Shown piece by piece: positions 34,470-42,092 of a DNA stretch of 64,000 bases. The notes under the pieces were generated by a model. That model saw only the letters and a list, made by a program, of their open reading frames with translations. It searched no databases and was not told the DNA's origin. Each line of letters starts with the position of its first letter. Within the stretch, counting starts at the first letter, position 1. A program made the translations under genes and the position numbers. Source of the DNA: JBHIBD01 sp046758865 (GTDB lineage Bacteria > Planctomycetota > Brocadiia > Brocadiales > Bathyanammoxibiaceae); contig JBHIBD010000002.1 in the NCBI GenBank assembly GCA_046758865.1, positions 1 through 64,000 of the forward strand, given 5' to 3'.

Positions 34470-34798
34470 CGAAAAAGGTAGAGGAAGGAAAACGGCTGAG
34501 GATTTTTGTGGGGGAGAACCACCGCTATAAGGGCGTACCGCTATTTGAGGCCATTATCCAGAGGGCGAGGGAGCAGGGTCTAGCGGGTGCAACCATACTT
34601 AAAGGGGTAGAGAGTTTCGGTCGCCATCACAAGATACATACAACCAAGGTCCTCAGGCTCGCTGAAGACATGCCCATGGTAATCGAGATTGTTGACAGCC
34701 ATGAGAAGATTGATGCCTTTCTTCCGTGTCTGGACGAGATGATGGAGGAGGGGACGGTTACCATATCGGACGTGAAGATGATTAGGTACTCACCTTAG
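34466..34798 (+). CDS. DUF190 PII-like protein
   Basis: The 110-residue protein has the DUF190 pattern RLRIFVGENHRYKGVPLFEAIIQRARE and GATILKGVESFG, a PII-like ferredoxin fold. The family is often encoded with crcB, as here with a 4-bp ATGA overlap, and may regulate the channel by nucleotide binding. Confidence 0.9.
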   Translation: MTKKVEEGKRLRIFVGENHRYKGVPLFEAIIQRAREQGLAGATILKGVESFGRHHKIHTTKVLRLAEDMPMVIEIVDSHEKIDAFLPCLDEMMEEGTVTISDVKMIRYSP

Positions 34799-34832
34799 AG
34801 GAGACGCCTCACGGAGGTTCTTTTTTGTCCGA

Positions 34833-35915
34833 ATGACCAGTTCTGGGAAACTATCCAGGGACAGCCACGCCTACAAGGTCTATAGACTGATGGCGGAGAA
34901 ATTTTCTGCCGCGACCTCGCCGCAGTCGAATAGAGACCCGGCTATATCTGTATCCGAGAAAAACCCTGCCGCTACTCAATACTCCCCTCTTGAGTCTAGT
35001 CCTGCTGCGAGGCAGATGTTTCACCGCATCGGGCTTGTGAAGACCCTAAAGGACTCACGCACTACCAGGGAGCGCATCCAGAAGATAATTGGTGATGCCA
35101 CCGCTATCTCAGGTGATGAGGAGTTCACTGTAGAGGCCGTTTTTGCTGCCTATGCCGATGGGCCTCATGCCGTGTGCAGACAAACTCCCCTTTGCGGGGA
35201 GTGTACGCTCACCGAGCTCTGTAAGTACTTTCGCAAGCGACCAACCATAAAGGAGCTTCCCCAGGCAGAGAGACCCAGGGAGCGACTCATCACCGTGGGA
35301 GAGGAATCCCTCTCAGATGCCGAGCTCCTGGGGATAATCATCAGGGACGGCACCCCTGATGCAAGCGCTGTGGATTTAGCCAAAAAGATTTTGGCGAAAT
35401 ATGGTGATTTTCGAAACTTAGCCACAAAGACCACTAGTGAACTCGCCAGGATAAAGGGCATTGGGCCGGCAAAGGCCGCCCAGGTCAAGGCCGCTATGGC
35501 TATTGCAAAGCGCTTTGCCACCACCCCCCTCACAAGCGGGGAGCAAGTGAGGTCGAGTAAGGATATCTTTAATCATCTGCACGAACGGCTCAGGGACAGG
35601 CGCCAGGAGACATTTCTTTTATTACTCCTTGACAGTAAGAACAGGATAATAAAAGACTTACAGGTGTCGGCCGGTAGCCTCTCCTCCAGTCTGATTCACC
35701 CAAGGGAGGTGTTTGCCCCTGCCATAAGGGAGTCGGCCGCATCCGTCATATTCGTCCATAATCACCCGAGTGGCGACCCTACGCCCAGCCAGGAGGATTT
35801 GGATATTACACACCGACTCCGAGAGGTGTCGGATGTGGTGGGCATCAAGGTGCTGGACCATGTGATAATAGGGGCGGGGAGATACGTAAGCCTAAAGGAC
35901 AAAAGGCTTTTGTAG
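34833..35915 (+). CDS. radC: RadC family protein with N-terminal Fe-S-like motif
   Basis: The C-terminal two thirds are RadC: helix-hairpin-helix LARIKGIGPAKAAQVKAAM and the JAMM/MPN+ metal motif HNHPSGDPTPSQED. The first 130 residues are extra and include CRQTPLCGECTLTELC, four cysteines spaced like the endonuclease III iron-sulfur loop but with x5 instead of x6 in the first gap. The N-terminal region thus resembles the end of a HhH-GPD DNA glycosylase fused to RadC. The role of RadC is unsettled. Confidence 0.85.
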   Translation: MTSSGKLSRDSHAYKVYRLMAEKFSAATSPQSNRDPAISVSEKNPAATQYSPLESSPAARQMFHRIGLVKTLKDSRTTRERIQKIIGDATAISGDEEFTVEAVFAAYADGPHAVCRQTPLCGECTLTELCKYFRKRPTIKELPQAERPRERLITVGEESLSDAELLGIIIRDGTPDASAVDLAKKILAKYGDFRNLATKTTSELARIKGIGPAKAAQVKAAMAIAKRFATTPLTSGEQVRSSKDIFNHLHERLRDRRQETFLLLLLDSKNRIIKDLQVSAGSLSSSLIHPREVFAPAIRESAASVIFVHNHPSGDPTPSQEDLDITHRLREVSDVVGIKVLDHVIIGAGRYVSLKDKRLL

Positions 35916-36031
35916 CCTCTTATCGGGCAAAAGCGCCTGCAAATATTGGGCCAATTTAGAGTTTTTCTTGACTTTTGGCCTCGTGAGGTATATACTTCTG
36001 CTGATTCCCCAAATATATCTGGACAACAAGT

Positions 36032-36105
36032 GCGCCCATAGCTCAATTGGATAGAGTCACGGACTACGAATCCGGAGGTTGGAGGTTCGAGTCCTCCTGG
36101 GCGCG
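36032..36105 (+). tRNA. tRNA-Arg(ACG)
   Basis: Acceptor arms GCGCCCA (36032-36038) and TGGGCGC (36098-36104) pair fully. The T arm is GGAGG-TTCGAGT-CCTCC. The anticodon loop CTACGAA places ACG at 36066-36068. Position 34 is A, which TadA converts to inosine to read CGN codons; the tadA gene begins about 28 bp downstream. CCA is not encoded. Confidence 0.95.
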
Positions 36106-36132
36106 CTTCTATATGGCGGAGAGGGGTGTTTG

Positions 36133-36624
36133 TTGGAGACCCACCAGCACTATATGCGCGAGGCCCTGAATCAGGCGGAAAAGGCCTTGGAGGCCGACGA
36201 GGTCCCGGTGGGGGCGGTGATAGTGCACGAGGGGCACATAATAGCCAGGGCCCACAACCAGCGCGAGACGCTGCGCGACCCCACTGCCCATGCCGAGATG
36301 ATTGCCATCACCCAGGCGGCCGAGAGCCTAGACAACTGGCGGCTTGAGGGCACTACCCTGTACGTTACTAAGGAGCCGTGCGCCATGTGCGCAGGCGCTA
36401 TGGTACAGGCCCGTGTAGAGACACTTGTCTGTGGCGCAAGGGACGAGAAGGCCGGGGCGGCAGGCTCCGTAGTTAATCTGGTTGAAGACCCCAGGTTCAA
36501 CCACCGGGTGAAGGTGGTAGCCGGGGTGCTTGCGGAGGAGTCGGTTAGAATTCTCCATGAATTTTTCCAGGAGAGATGCCGGAGCGGACGAACGGGGCGG
36601 TCTCGAAAACCGCTGTCCGCGTAA
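36133..36624 (+). CDS. tadA: tRNA-specific adenosine deaminase
   Basis: TadA deaminates A34 of tRNA-Arg(ACG) to inosine. The zinc site HAEMIAI with the catalytic Glu, and PCAMCAGAMVQARV, are present. I place the start at TTG 36133 with AGGGG upstream; ATG 36154 is an alternative, and any start before 36106 would lie in tRNA-Arg. The last 18 codons, from about 36570, run through the first 55 bases of the tRNA-Ser(CGA) gene, which encodes the odd tail CRSGRTGRSRKPLSA. Confidence 0.92.
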   Translation: METHQHYMREALNQAEKALEADEVPVGAVIVHEGHIIARAHNQRETLRDPTAHAEMIAITQAAESLDNWRLEGTTLYVTKEPCAMCAGAMVQARVETLVCGARDEKAGAAGSVVNLVEDPRFNHRVKVVAGVLAEESVRILHEFFQERCRSGRTGRSRKPLSA

Positions 36625-36659
36625 GCGGACCGGGGGTTCGAATCCCTCTCTCTCCGCCA
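36570..36659 (+). tRNA. tRNA-Ser(CGA), overlapping the tadA 3' end
   Basis: Acceptor arms GGAGAGA (36570-36576) and TCTCTCC (36649-36655) pair fully, with discriminator G and encoded CCA. The anticodon stem GCGGT/ACCGC encloses CTCGAAA, anticodon CGA at 36604-36606. The long variable arm TGTCCGCGTAAGCGGAC is typical of serine tRNA. The first 55 bases are also tadA codons. Confidence 0.95.
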
Positions 36660-36690
36660 GATAAAAATTGCTGTAAAGGAGAAACGTTAA

Positions 36691-36789
36691 CGTGCCAGCA
36701 AGCTGGCACGCTACACAAACAAATTGTTGCAGGTGTGGCGTCGTTCTCTGAACGGATGAAAGTAGGGGCACGTTGCAACGTGCCCCTAC
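36691..36789. repeat. Two palindromes between the tRNA-Ser genes
   Basis: CGTGCCAGC/GCTGGCACG (36691-36710) belongs to the CGTGGCAGC family also at 41997-42016 and 54895-54914. A perfect 28-bp GTAGGGGCACGTTG palindrome lies at 36762-36789. No gene is supported between the two tRNAs. Confidence 0.85.
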
Positions 36790-36894
36790 GATATGACATA
36801 CCGGATGTATGACACAAGGACGTATGTAGTTGCCCGATTTATCGGGCCGTGTATTAGCGTAATAGATTGCGCAACTACAAATATGGCGGCTGCG

Positions 36895-36986
36895 GGAGAG
36901 GTGTCCGAGTGGCCGAAGGAGCACGCTTGGAAAGCGTGTAGGCGGCTAAAACTGCCTCGTGGGTTCGACTCCCACCCTCTCCGCCA
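36895..36986 (+). tRNA. tRNA-Ser(GGA)
   Basis: Acceptor arms GGAGAGG (36895-36901) and CCTCTCC (36976-36982) pair, with discriminator G and encoded CCA. The anticodon stem CACGC/GCGTG holds TTGGAAA with GGA at 36929-36931. A long variable arm (AGGCGGCTAAAACTGCCTC) is present. Confidence 0.95.
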
Positions 36987-37044
36987 TGATGGTTGCCATT
37001 TTATGATGGGTTTAACGAGGCAACGGTACGGTTGAAAAAGAACT

Positions 37045-37316
37045 TGGCCGTGCTAGACGGGGAGCTAGCGGTTCCTTGTAACCTGAAATCCGCTTATGCA
37101 GGGTCAATTGCTTTTTTGAGGTCCTTCGGACCCTCGGTTGCATTTCTGTAAGCGGCGTTGAAGGTTGGGTCTCATGCAATAAGGCAGTGTGAACCTGGTC
37201 AGAGGCGGAAGCCAGCAGCCATAAGCATCTGTACTTATGTGCCGTGAGGTTGCCTGGCCCGAGCTGGCTGCAGGCGTGTGTCGAGGGAAAGGGGATCGAG
37301 AAAAAGTGCACGGCCA
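37045..37316 (+). ncRNA. ffs: Signal recognition particle RNA, large (Alu-containing) type
   Basis: The conserved S-domain signature GGTCAGAGGCGGAAGCCAGC with AGCCATAAGCA is at about 37198-37226, and the 5' GTGCTAGACGGGGAGCTAGC with CCTGTAACC-type Alu elements matches the Gram-positive-style RNA. The ends TGGCCGTGC (37045-37053) and GCACGGCCA (37308-37316) pair exactly. At about 272 nt it is the large type with an Alu domain. It lies between tadA/tRNA-Ser and dnaX, the position it also has in Bacillus subtilis. Confidence 0.93.
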
Positions 37317-37328
37317 GCTACTTCTTGT

Positions 37329-37522
37329 GTCATTCTGAGCGAAGCGAAGAACCTATTGATGCTAGAATGAGATTGCCTCGGGGCTTTGCCCCTCGCAATG
37401 ACAGACCATTTGTCATTGCGAGTGAAGCGAAGCAATCTAATGTCTTAATCTGGATTTTTCGGTCGTTTCACTTCACGCCAGAGGCGAACTCGCCACGTTG
37501 TTGGGCGAGCCCTCAGAATGAC
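37329..37522. repeat. GTCATTCTGAG compound repeat, copy 2
   Basis: GTCATTCTGAGCGAAGCGAAG opens and CCCTCAGAATGAC closes the element. Nested inside is a second palindrome with GAGATTGCCTCGGGGC and CATTGCGAGTGAAGC arms (about 37367-37440). It looks like one repeat inserted in another. It ends 9 bp before the dnaX ribosome site. Confidence 0.85.
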
Positions 37523-37539
37523 AGTTGTGCGGAGATTTT

Positions 37540-39225
37540 ATGTCTTACACCGTATTTGCAAGAAAGTATAGGCCACAGGGCTTTGATGAGGTGGTGGGGC
37601 AGGACCCAATCGTCACCACCCTTAGGAATGCCCTGAAGCAGGGTCGAGTGGCCCACGCCTATCTGTTTACAGGGCCTAGGGGCGTTGGGAAGACCTCTGT
37701 GGCCAGGATACTGGCTAAGACCCTTAACTGCCAGAAAGGGCCAGCGGAGAAGCCCTGTAACAGGTGTGACATCTGCCAGTCAATCTCAGAGGGCAGGGAT
37801 ATGGACGTTCTCGAGATAGACGGTGCATCCAACAGGGGTATTGATGAGGTCAGGGCTATACGTGAAAACGTTAAGTACCTGCCCAGCCGCTCCCGGTTCA
37901 AGATATATATAATAGACGAGGTTCACATGCTGACGCGTGAGGCCTTTAACGCCCTGTTGAAGACCCTTGAGGAGCCTCCCTCCCACGTGAAGTTCTTCTT
38001 TGCCACCACCGCCCCGAGTAAACTCCCCGAGACGGTACAGTCCCGTTGTCAGCGTTTTGATTTGAGGAACGTCTCCCCGTCAGACATAGTGAAGCGCCTG
38101 ACGCAGATTGCCAAGAAGGAGGGGCTAGACATAGAAGAAGGGGCACTTAAGGCCATCGCAAGGCACTCCAAGGGTGGGCTAAGGGATGGACAGTCATTAC
38201 TGGACCAGTTAGGCGCATTCTCCGACGGTGAGATAACCCTTGAGGACGTGCGGAGGCTACTCGGCACTGTCAGTGAGGAGGGCATAGAGGCCTTGGTGGA
38301 CAGTTTCATCAAGAAGGATGCTCAAAGTGCGCTAAGGATATTGCACGGGGTGATGGACGAAGGTGGAGACCTGGGCGTCTTCGTTGACCAATTAGTGTGG
38401 TATCTGAGGGACCTGTTGGTAGTCTCTACCTGTGGCTACAATGCGGCACTGCTGGAAAACCCCTGGCGGGAGGCGCAACTTTTGGAACGGCAGGCGAAAG
38501 ACCTCTCAGGAGTTACCTTGATGTATGTGATTCAGACCCTTACTGAGGTGAAAAGAAGGGCCATGGATGACTTGCAGGAGAGAATCTTTTTGGAGATGGC
38601 GGTGGTGAGACTGGCAAGGATGGAGAACCTAGAGCCCCTTGAGAATATCCTCCATAGGCTTGAGGAGCTTGAGAAAAAGATTTCCCACGCGGCGGTGGGT
38701 CCTGCTGGTGTGGCAACTCCTGTGAGACCTCCTACAGGTGAATATAAAGACTCTGATATAAAATCAGGTATACAGAAAAAGCAGCCCCCGAAGAGCGTAC
38801 CGGAGGCAACTCATATTGAAGGAGAGAAAAAGGGAGTTTCTGCACAGGATGTCAACGAGGTGTGGGACAAGGTTATGAACCACTTCCGTAGTGTTAGGCC
38901 TTCCATGTGGTCACGGCTGAGAGAGGGAAAGTTGGCCAGACTTGGAAGTGGAGAGGCAGTGATAGCCTTTCCAAAGGGACGCCCGTTCTCCAAAAAATCT
39001 TTGGAAGAAAACACCGCGGCGATGGGGTTAATAGAGGATTGTTTAGAAGGTGTAACTGGTAATAGGTTGCGCCTTAGAGTGGTGCTTTCTGAGGATGTTC
39101 CAGTTACAACAAACGAAGGAGGGCCTGCGCCAAATGCACCGGTTGATGGATCTCCTGTAGGGTCTCCAGACAAATCAAAGATTGAGAAGGTTGTGTCACT
39201 TTTTGGGGGAGAAATCCTTAAGTAA
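37540..39225 (+). CDS. dnaX: DNA polymerase III subunit gamma/tau
   Basis: DnaX is the ATPase of the sliding-clamp loader. The 561-residue protein has ARKYRPQGFDEVVGQD, Walker A GPRGVGKTSVA, the zinc cysteines CNRCDICQ and the DEVHML box. The C-terminal third is poorly conserved, as for tau tails. ATG 37540 has GGAG 5 bases upstream; the frame extends back into the GTCATTCTGAG repeat but that part is not gene-like. Confidence 0.95.
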   Translation: MSYTVFARKYRPQGFDEVVGQDPIVTTLRNALKQGRVAHAYLFTGPRGVGKTSVARILAKTLNCQKGPAEKPCNRCDICQSISEGRDMDVLEIDGASNRGIDEVRAIRENVKYLPSRSRFKIYIIDEVHMLTREAFNALLKTLEEPPSHVKFFFATTAPSKLPETVQSRCQRFDLRNVSPSDIVKRLTQIAKKEGLDIEEGALKAIARHSKGGLRDGQSLLDQLGAFSDGEITLEDVRRLLGTVSEEGIEALVDSFIKKDAQSALRILHGVMDEGGDLGVFVDQLVWYLRDLLVVSTCGYNAALLENPWREAQLLERQAKDLSGVTLMYVIQTLTEVKRRAMDDLQERIFLEMAVVRLARMENLEPLENILHRLEELEKKISHAAVGPAGVATPVRPPTGEYKDSDIKSGIQKKQPPKSVPEATHIEGEKKGVSAQDVNEVWDKVMNHFRSVRPSMWSRLREGKLARLGSGEAVIAFPKGRPFSKKSLEENTAAMGLIEDCLEGVTGNRLRLRVVLSEDVPVTTNEGGPAPNAPVDGSPVGSPDKSKIEKVVSLFGGEILK

Positions 39226-39238
39226 GGAGGGATATTAG

Positions 39239-39592
39239 ATGAAGGGTTTTGGCAACTTTGCACAGATAATGAAGGAGGCCCAGAAACAGGCCCAGGTGAT
39301 GCAGAAGAAGATGGAAGAGATGCAGCATGAGCTAAAGGAGCGTGTGGTGGAAGCAAGCTCTGGTGGAGGTATGGTCACGGCTCAGATGAACGGGCGCCAG
39401 GAGCTTTTGTCCGTAAAGATAGACCCCGAGGTAGTTGACCCCAGTGATGTAGAGATGCTCGAAGACCTTGTGGTGGCTGCGGTGAACCAGGCCATGAAAA
39501 AGTCCCAAGAATTATATGAACAAGAGATGGCAAAGCTCACCGGCGGATTAAATATACCGGGCCTCTCAGGGCTGCCTTTCGGCAAACCTTAG
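39239..39592 (+). CDS. ebfC: YbaB/EbfC family nucleoid-associated protein
   Basis: The 117-residue protein with NFAQIMKEAQKQAQVMQKKMEEMQ, SSGGGMVTAQMNGRQELLSVKIDPEVV is EbfC, a small dimeric DNA-binding protein. It sits between dnaX and recR with short gaps, the usual bacterial order. AAGGAGGGATATTAG precedes the ATG. Confidence 0.95.
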   Translation: MKGFGNFAQIMKEAQKQAQVMQKKMEEMQHELKERVVEASSGGGMVTAQMNGRQELLSVKIDPEVVDPSDVEMLEDLVVAAVNQAMKKSQELYEQEMAKLTGGLNIPGLSGLPFGKP

Positions 39593-39660
39593 GAGGTTTG
39601 CACCGTTCCGGTTGAGGCCATGCAGAATAGACGCTTTATTAGAGATAGGGACAGACGATA

Positions 39661-40269
39661 TTGAAGACCTATCCACAATATATGGAGCGATTAATAAAAG
39701 AGCTGGCGAAGATGCCTGGCATAGGGCGGAAAACGGCTGAAAGGCTGGCTTATTATATACTCAGGCTTCCTGCGCAGGAGGCCAGAGAGCTCTCAAGCGC
39801 TATAGATGAACTCAAAAAGAGTATCAAAAACTGTTCCAGGTGCTTCGGTATTACAGTAGATGAACCCTGCCAGATATGCGCGGACCCCAGACGTGATAGG
39901 ACTGTGATATGCGTGGTGGAGGAACCCAAGCACCTCTTTAGCATAGAAAGGACCGGACGCTACAAAGGGCTTTATCACGTGTTGCTGGGACATATCTCCC
40001 CACTGGATAACATCCATCCTGAGGATCTCACTATCGAGAGACTTATAGGCAGGATTAATGATGGCACGGTGAGGGAGGTAATTCTGGCTACCAATTTAAA
40101 TGTAGAGGGAGATACTACCGCCTCGTATATTCAGAAGAGGCTATCTGCCCTGGGCCGACAGGATATAAAGATTACCCGTCCGGCTAGGGGTATACCACAG
40201 GGAAGCTATCTCGAGTATCTGTCCGGTACTGTGCTGGCAGAGGCTATGGATGCAAGGATGACCTTTTAG
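39661..40269 (+). CDS. recR: Recombination protein RecR
   Basis: RecR forms clamps with RecO in gap repair by RecA loading. The 202-residue protein has the helix-hairpin-helix MPGIGRKTAERLAYYIL, the C4 zinc finger CSRCFGITVDEPCQIC and the Toprim motif VVEEPKHLFSIE. TTG is the start. It is followed 13 bp later by rpoN. Confidence 0.95.
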   Translation: MKTYPQYMERLIKELAKMPGIGRKTAERLAYYILRLPAQEARELSSAIDELKKSIKNCSRCFGITVDEPCQICADPRRDRTVICVVEEPKHLFSIERTGRYKGLYHVLLGHISPLDNIHPEDLTIERLIGRINDGTVREVILATNLNVEGDTTASYIQKRLSALGRQDIKITRPARGIPQGSYLEYLSGTVLAEAMDARMTF

Positions 40270-40282
40270 TGGGTGATATGCC

Positions 40283-41701
40283 ATGAAGATGGAAATGACT
40301 CCGCGAATGCAGCTTCAACTGAAGATGAAGCTGGCGCCGCAGATAATCCAATCAATAGAGATACTCCAGCTTCCTCTTCTGGCCCTGCTTGAACACGTGC
40401 AGGCGGAGCTGGAGGAAAACCCTATACTTGAAGAGGTAACGGCTGTGGATAGTGGAGCCGAGGATAATCCTACCGCTGACCAGGAGACGCAAAATACAGA
40501 GGGGGAGGAGCGTGTTGATGTCCTCCCCGAAGAGTGGCAGGAGCCCCCCAGGCTACGAAGCAGGGCCATGAGGCGTGCGGAAACGGACCAGAAGCAGGAG
40601 GCACTGGAAAACACCTCGGCCAAGCCCATCTCTTTTCATGAGTATCTCCTCGGGCAGCTATCTCTTATGGAGGTGCCTGAGTCCCTCCGAGAGGCCTGCG
40701 CACACGTAATATACAATCTAGACGACAATGGTTACCTCTCTACACCATTGGAGGATATCATAAAGAACCTTGATACGCCAGTTACCATCCAAGATGCAGG
40801 AAATGCCCTGCGTTTAGTGCAGTCAATGGAGCCTCCGGGGGTAGGGGCCAGGAGTCTTGAAGAATGCCTCCTGCTCCAACTGGATAAGAGATGCGAGGAT
40901 TACGAGCTAGCGGAAGAGATGATAAACCACTATCTCAAGGATATAGAGATGAAAAAGTATCCCCAGATAGCCAAGAAAATGGGTAAGAGTCTGGAGACCA
41001 TAAAGAAGGTAGTTGAGCACATCCAAAGATTGAACCCCAAGCCGGGTTCAATCTTTTCCTGTGAGCCGATAGCATACGTGGTGCCAGATGTTAGGGTCGA
41101 ATATATCGACGGTCAGTATGAGGTTACCCTTAACGAGGACTACACCTTACCACACCTCTCCGTTAACAATGTTTACAGAGAGTATCTCAGTCAGCGCACA
41201 ACAGACACACAGACCAGAGAGTATATAAAGAGGAAGCTTGAATCGGCCAGGTGGCTGATGGACGCCATAGAGCAGAGGAGGGCCACGCTCTATAGGGTAG
41301 CTACCAACCTTGTAGAGTTGCAAAAGGATTTCTTTGAGGAGGGTGTTTCCAGCCTTAAGCCCCTCAAGATGCAGGAGCTGGCAGACCGTTTGGGCATACA
41401 TGTCTCCACGGTAAGCCGCGCCTTAGCGCGTAAGTACATGCAGACGCCCAGGGGCATATTCGAGATGAAGTTCTTCTTCACGGGCGGTTTCAGTGGTAGG
41501 GACGGTGACACGGAGTCCTGGGTGGCCACCAGGCAAAAGCTGAAAGAGATAATAGATGGGGAGGACAAGAGACATCCCCTAAGCGATGAGGAATTAGTGG
41601 CTGCGCTTAAGGCCAAGGGTGTTGCCGTAGCAAGACGTACCGTGACCAAGTACAGGAAGCTTATGAAGATACCCTCCTCCAGACGGAGGCGGCAGTATTG
41701 A
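40283..41701 (+). CDS. rpoN: RNA polymerase sigma-54 factor
   Basis: The 472-residue protein has the Gln/Leu-rich activator-binding region I (QLQLKMKLAPQIIQSIEILQLPL), an acidic region II, the core-binding domain, the helix-turn-helix LADRLGIHVSTVSRALARKY and the RpoN box ARRTVTKYRK. Sigma-54 promoters need enhancer-binding ATPases, none of which is seen in this window. It may be cotranscribed with recR. Confidence 0.95.
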   Translation: MKMEMTPRMQLQLKMKLAPQIIQSIEILQLPLLALLEHVQAELEENPILEEVTAVDSGAEDNPTADQETQNTEGEERVDVLPEEWQEPPRLRSRAMRRAETDQKQEALENTSAKPISFHEYLLGQLSLMEVPESLREACAHVIYNLDDNGYLSTPLEDIIKNLDTPVTIQDAGNALRLVQSMEPPGVGARSLEECLLLQLDKRCEDYELAEEMINHYLKDIEMKKYPQIAKKMGKSLETIKKVVEHIQRLNPKPGSIFSCEPIAYVVPDVRVEYIDGQYEVTLNEDYTLPHLSVNNVYREYLSQRTTDTQTREYIKRKLESARWLMDAIEQRRATLYRVATNLVELQKDFFEEGVSSLKPLKMQELADRLGIHVSTVSRALARKYMQTPRGIFEMKFFFTGGFSGRDGDTESWVATRQKLKEIIDGEDKRHPLSDEELVAALKAKGVAVARRTVTKYRKLMKIPSSRRRRQY

Positions 41702-41732
41702 GACTGAAGTCCTTACACTAACTCAGATAAAT

Positions 41733-41766
41733 CGGGTAGCACAGGTCTTTAGACCTGTGCTACCCG
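41733..41766 (+). terminator. Perfect palindrome after rpoN, probable terminator
   Basis: CGGGTAGCACAGGTCT and its exact reverse complement enclose TT, a 16-bp stem. It lies 32 bp after the rpoN stop and is followed by the weakly T-rich CTATATTTCTCT. It may also be a member of the repeat families. Confidence 0.6.
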
Positions 41767-41820
41767 CTATATTTCTCTAGAGATTTTACATTACCCCCCC
41801 TTTGTCAAGGAAAAGCTTTC

Positions 41821-41878
41821 GTAGGGACAGACCTTTAGGTCTGTCCGCTGACGGACAGGTTTAAAAACCTGTCCCTAC
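41821..41878. repeat. Imperfect palindromic repeat, family A, copy 2 (inverted)
   Basis: This element is close to the reverse complement of 67-125: GTAGGGACAGACC on the left, GGTTTAAAAACCTGTCCCTAC on the right with a CTGTCCGCTGACGGACAG centre. The 390-bp gap 41702-42092 holds this and two other repeats but no gene. Confidence 0.8.
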
Positions 41879-41901
41879 GTTGGGACCCGCTTGATTTATC
41901 T

Positions 41902-41957
41902 GGTAGCCAACGAAATTTATTTCGTTGAATCAACGACCATAAAGGTCGTTGTCTACC
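41902..41957. repeat. Palindromic repeat, family B, copy 3
   Basis: GGTAGCCAACGAAAT, the hairpin CGAAATTTATTTCG, and AACGACC/GGTCGTTGTCTACC match copy 1 at 157-212 in the same orientation and order. Confidence 0.8.
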
Positions 41958-41996
41958 AAGGCCCCATAAATGAGGCAACTACAAGTAGGGTATTGA

Positions 41997-42016
41997 CGTG
42001 GCAGCAAGCTGCCACG
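41997..42016. repeat. CGTGGCAGC palindrome
   Basis: CGTGGCAGC/GCTGCCACG around AA, followed by CTACAC. The same 20-bp palindrome occurs at 54895-54914, and a variant at 36691-36710. Confidence 0.8.
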
Positions 42017-42092
42017 CTACACACTCCTCCCTTTCTCTCCTAATCCCCATCCCCTTGAATGCAGACCAATAAGGCTTATAATCTAATCGGTT

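Noticed and set aside
36576..37035. Open frames across the tRNA-Ser genes
   Set aside because: They translate tRNA genes and palindromic repeats.
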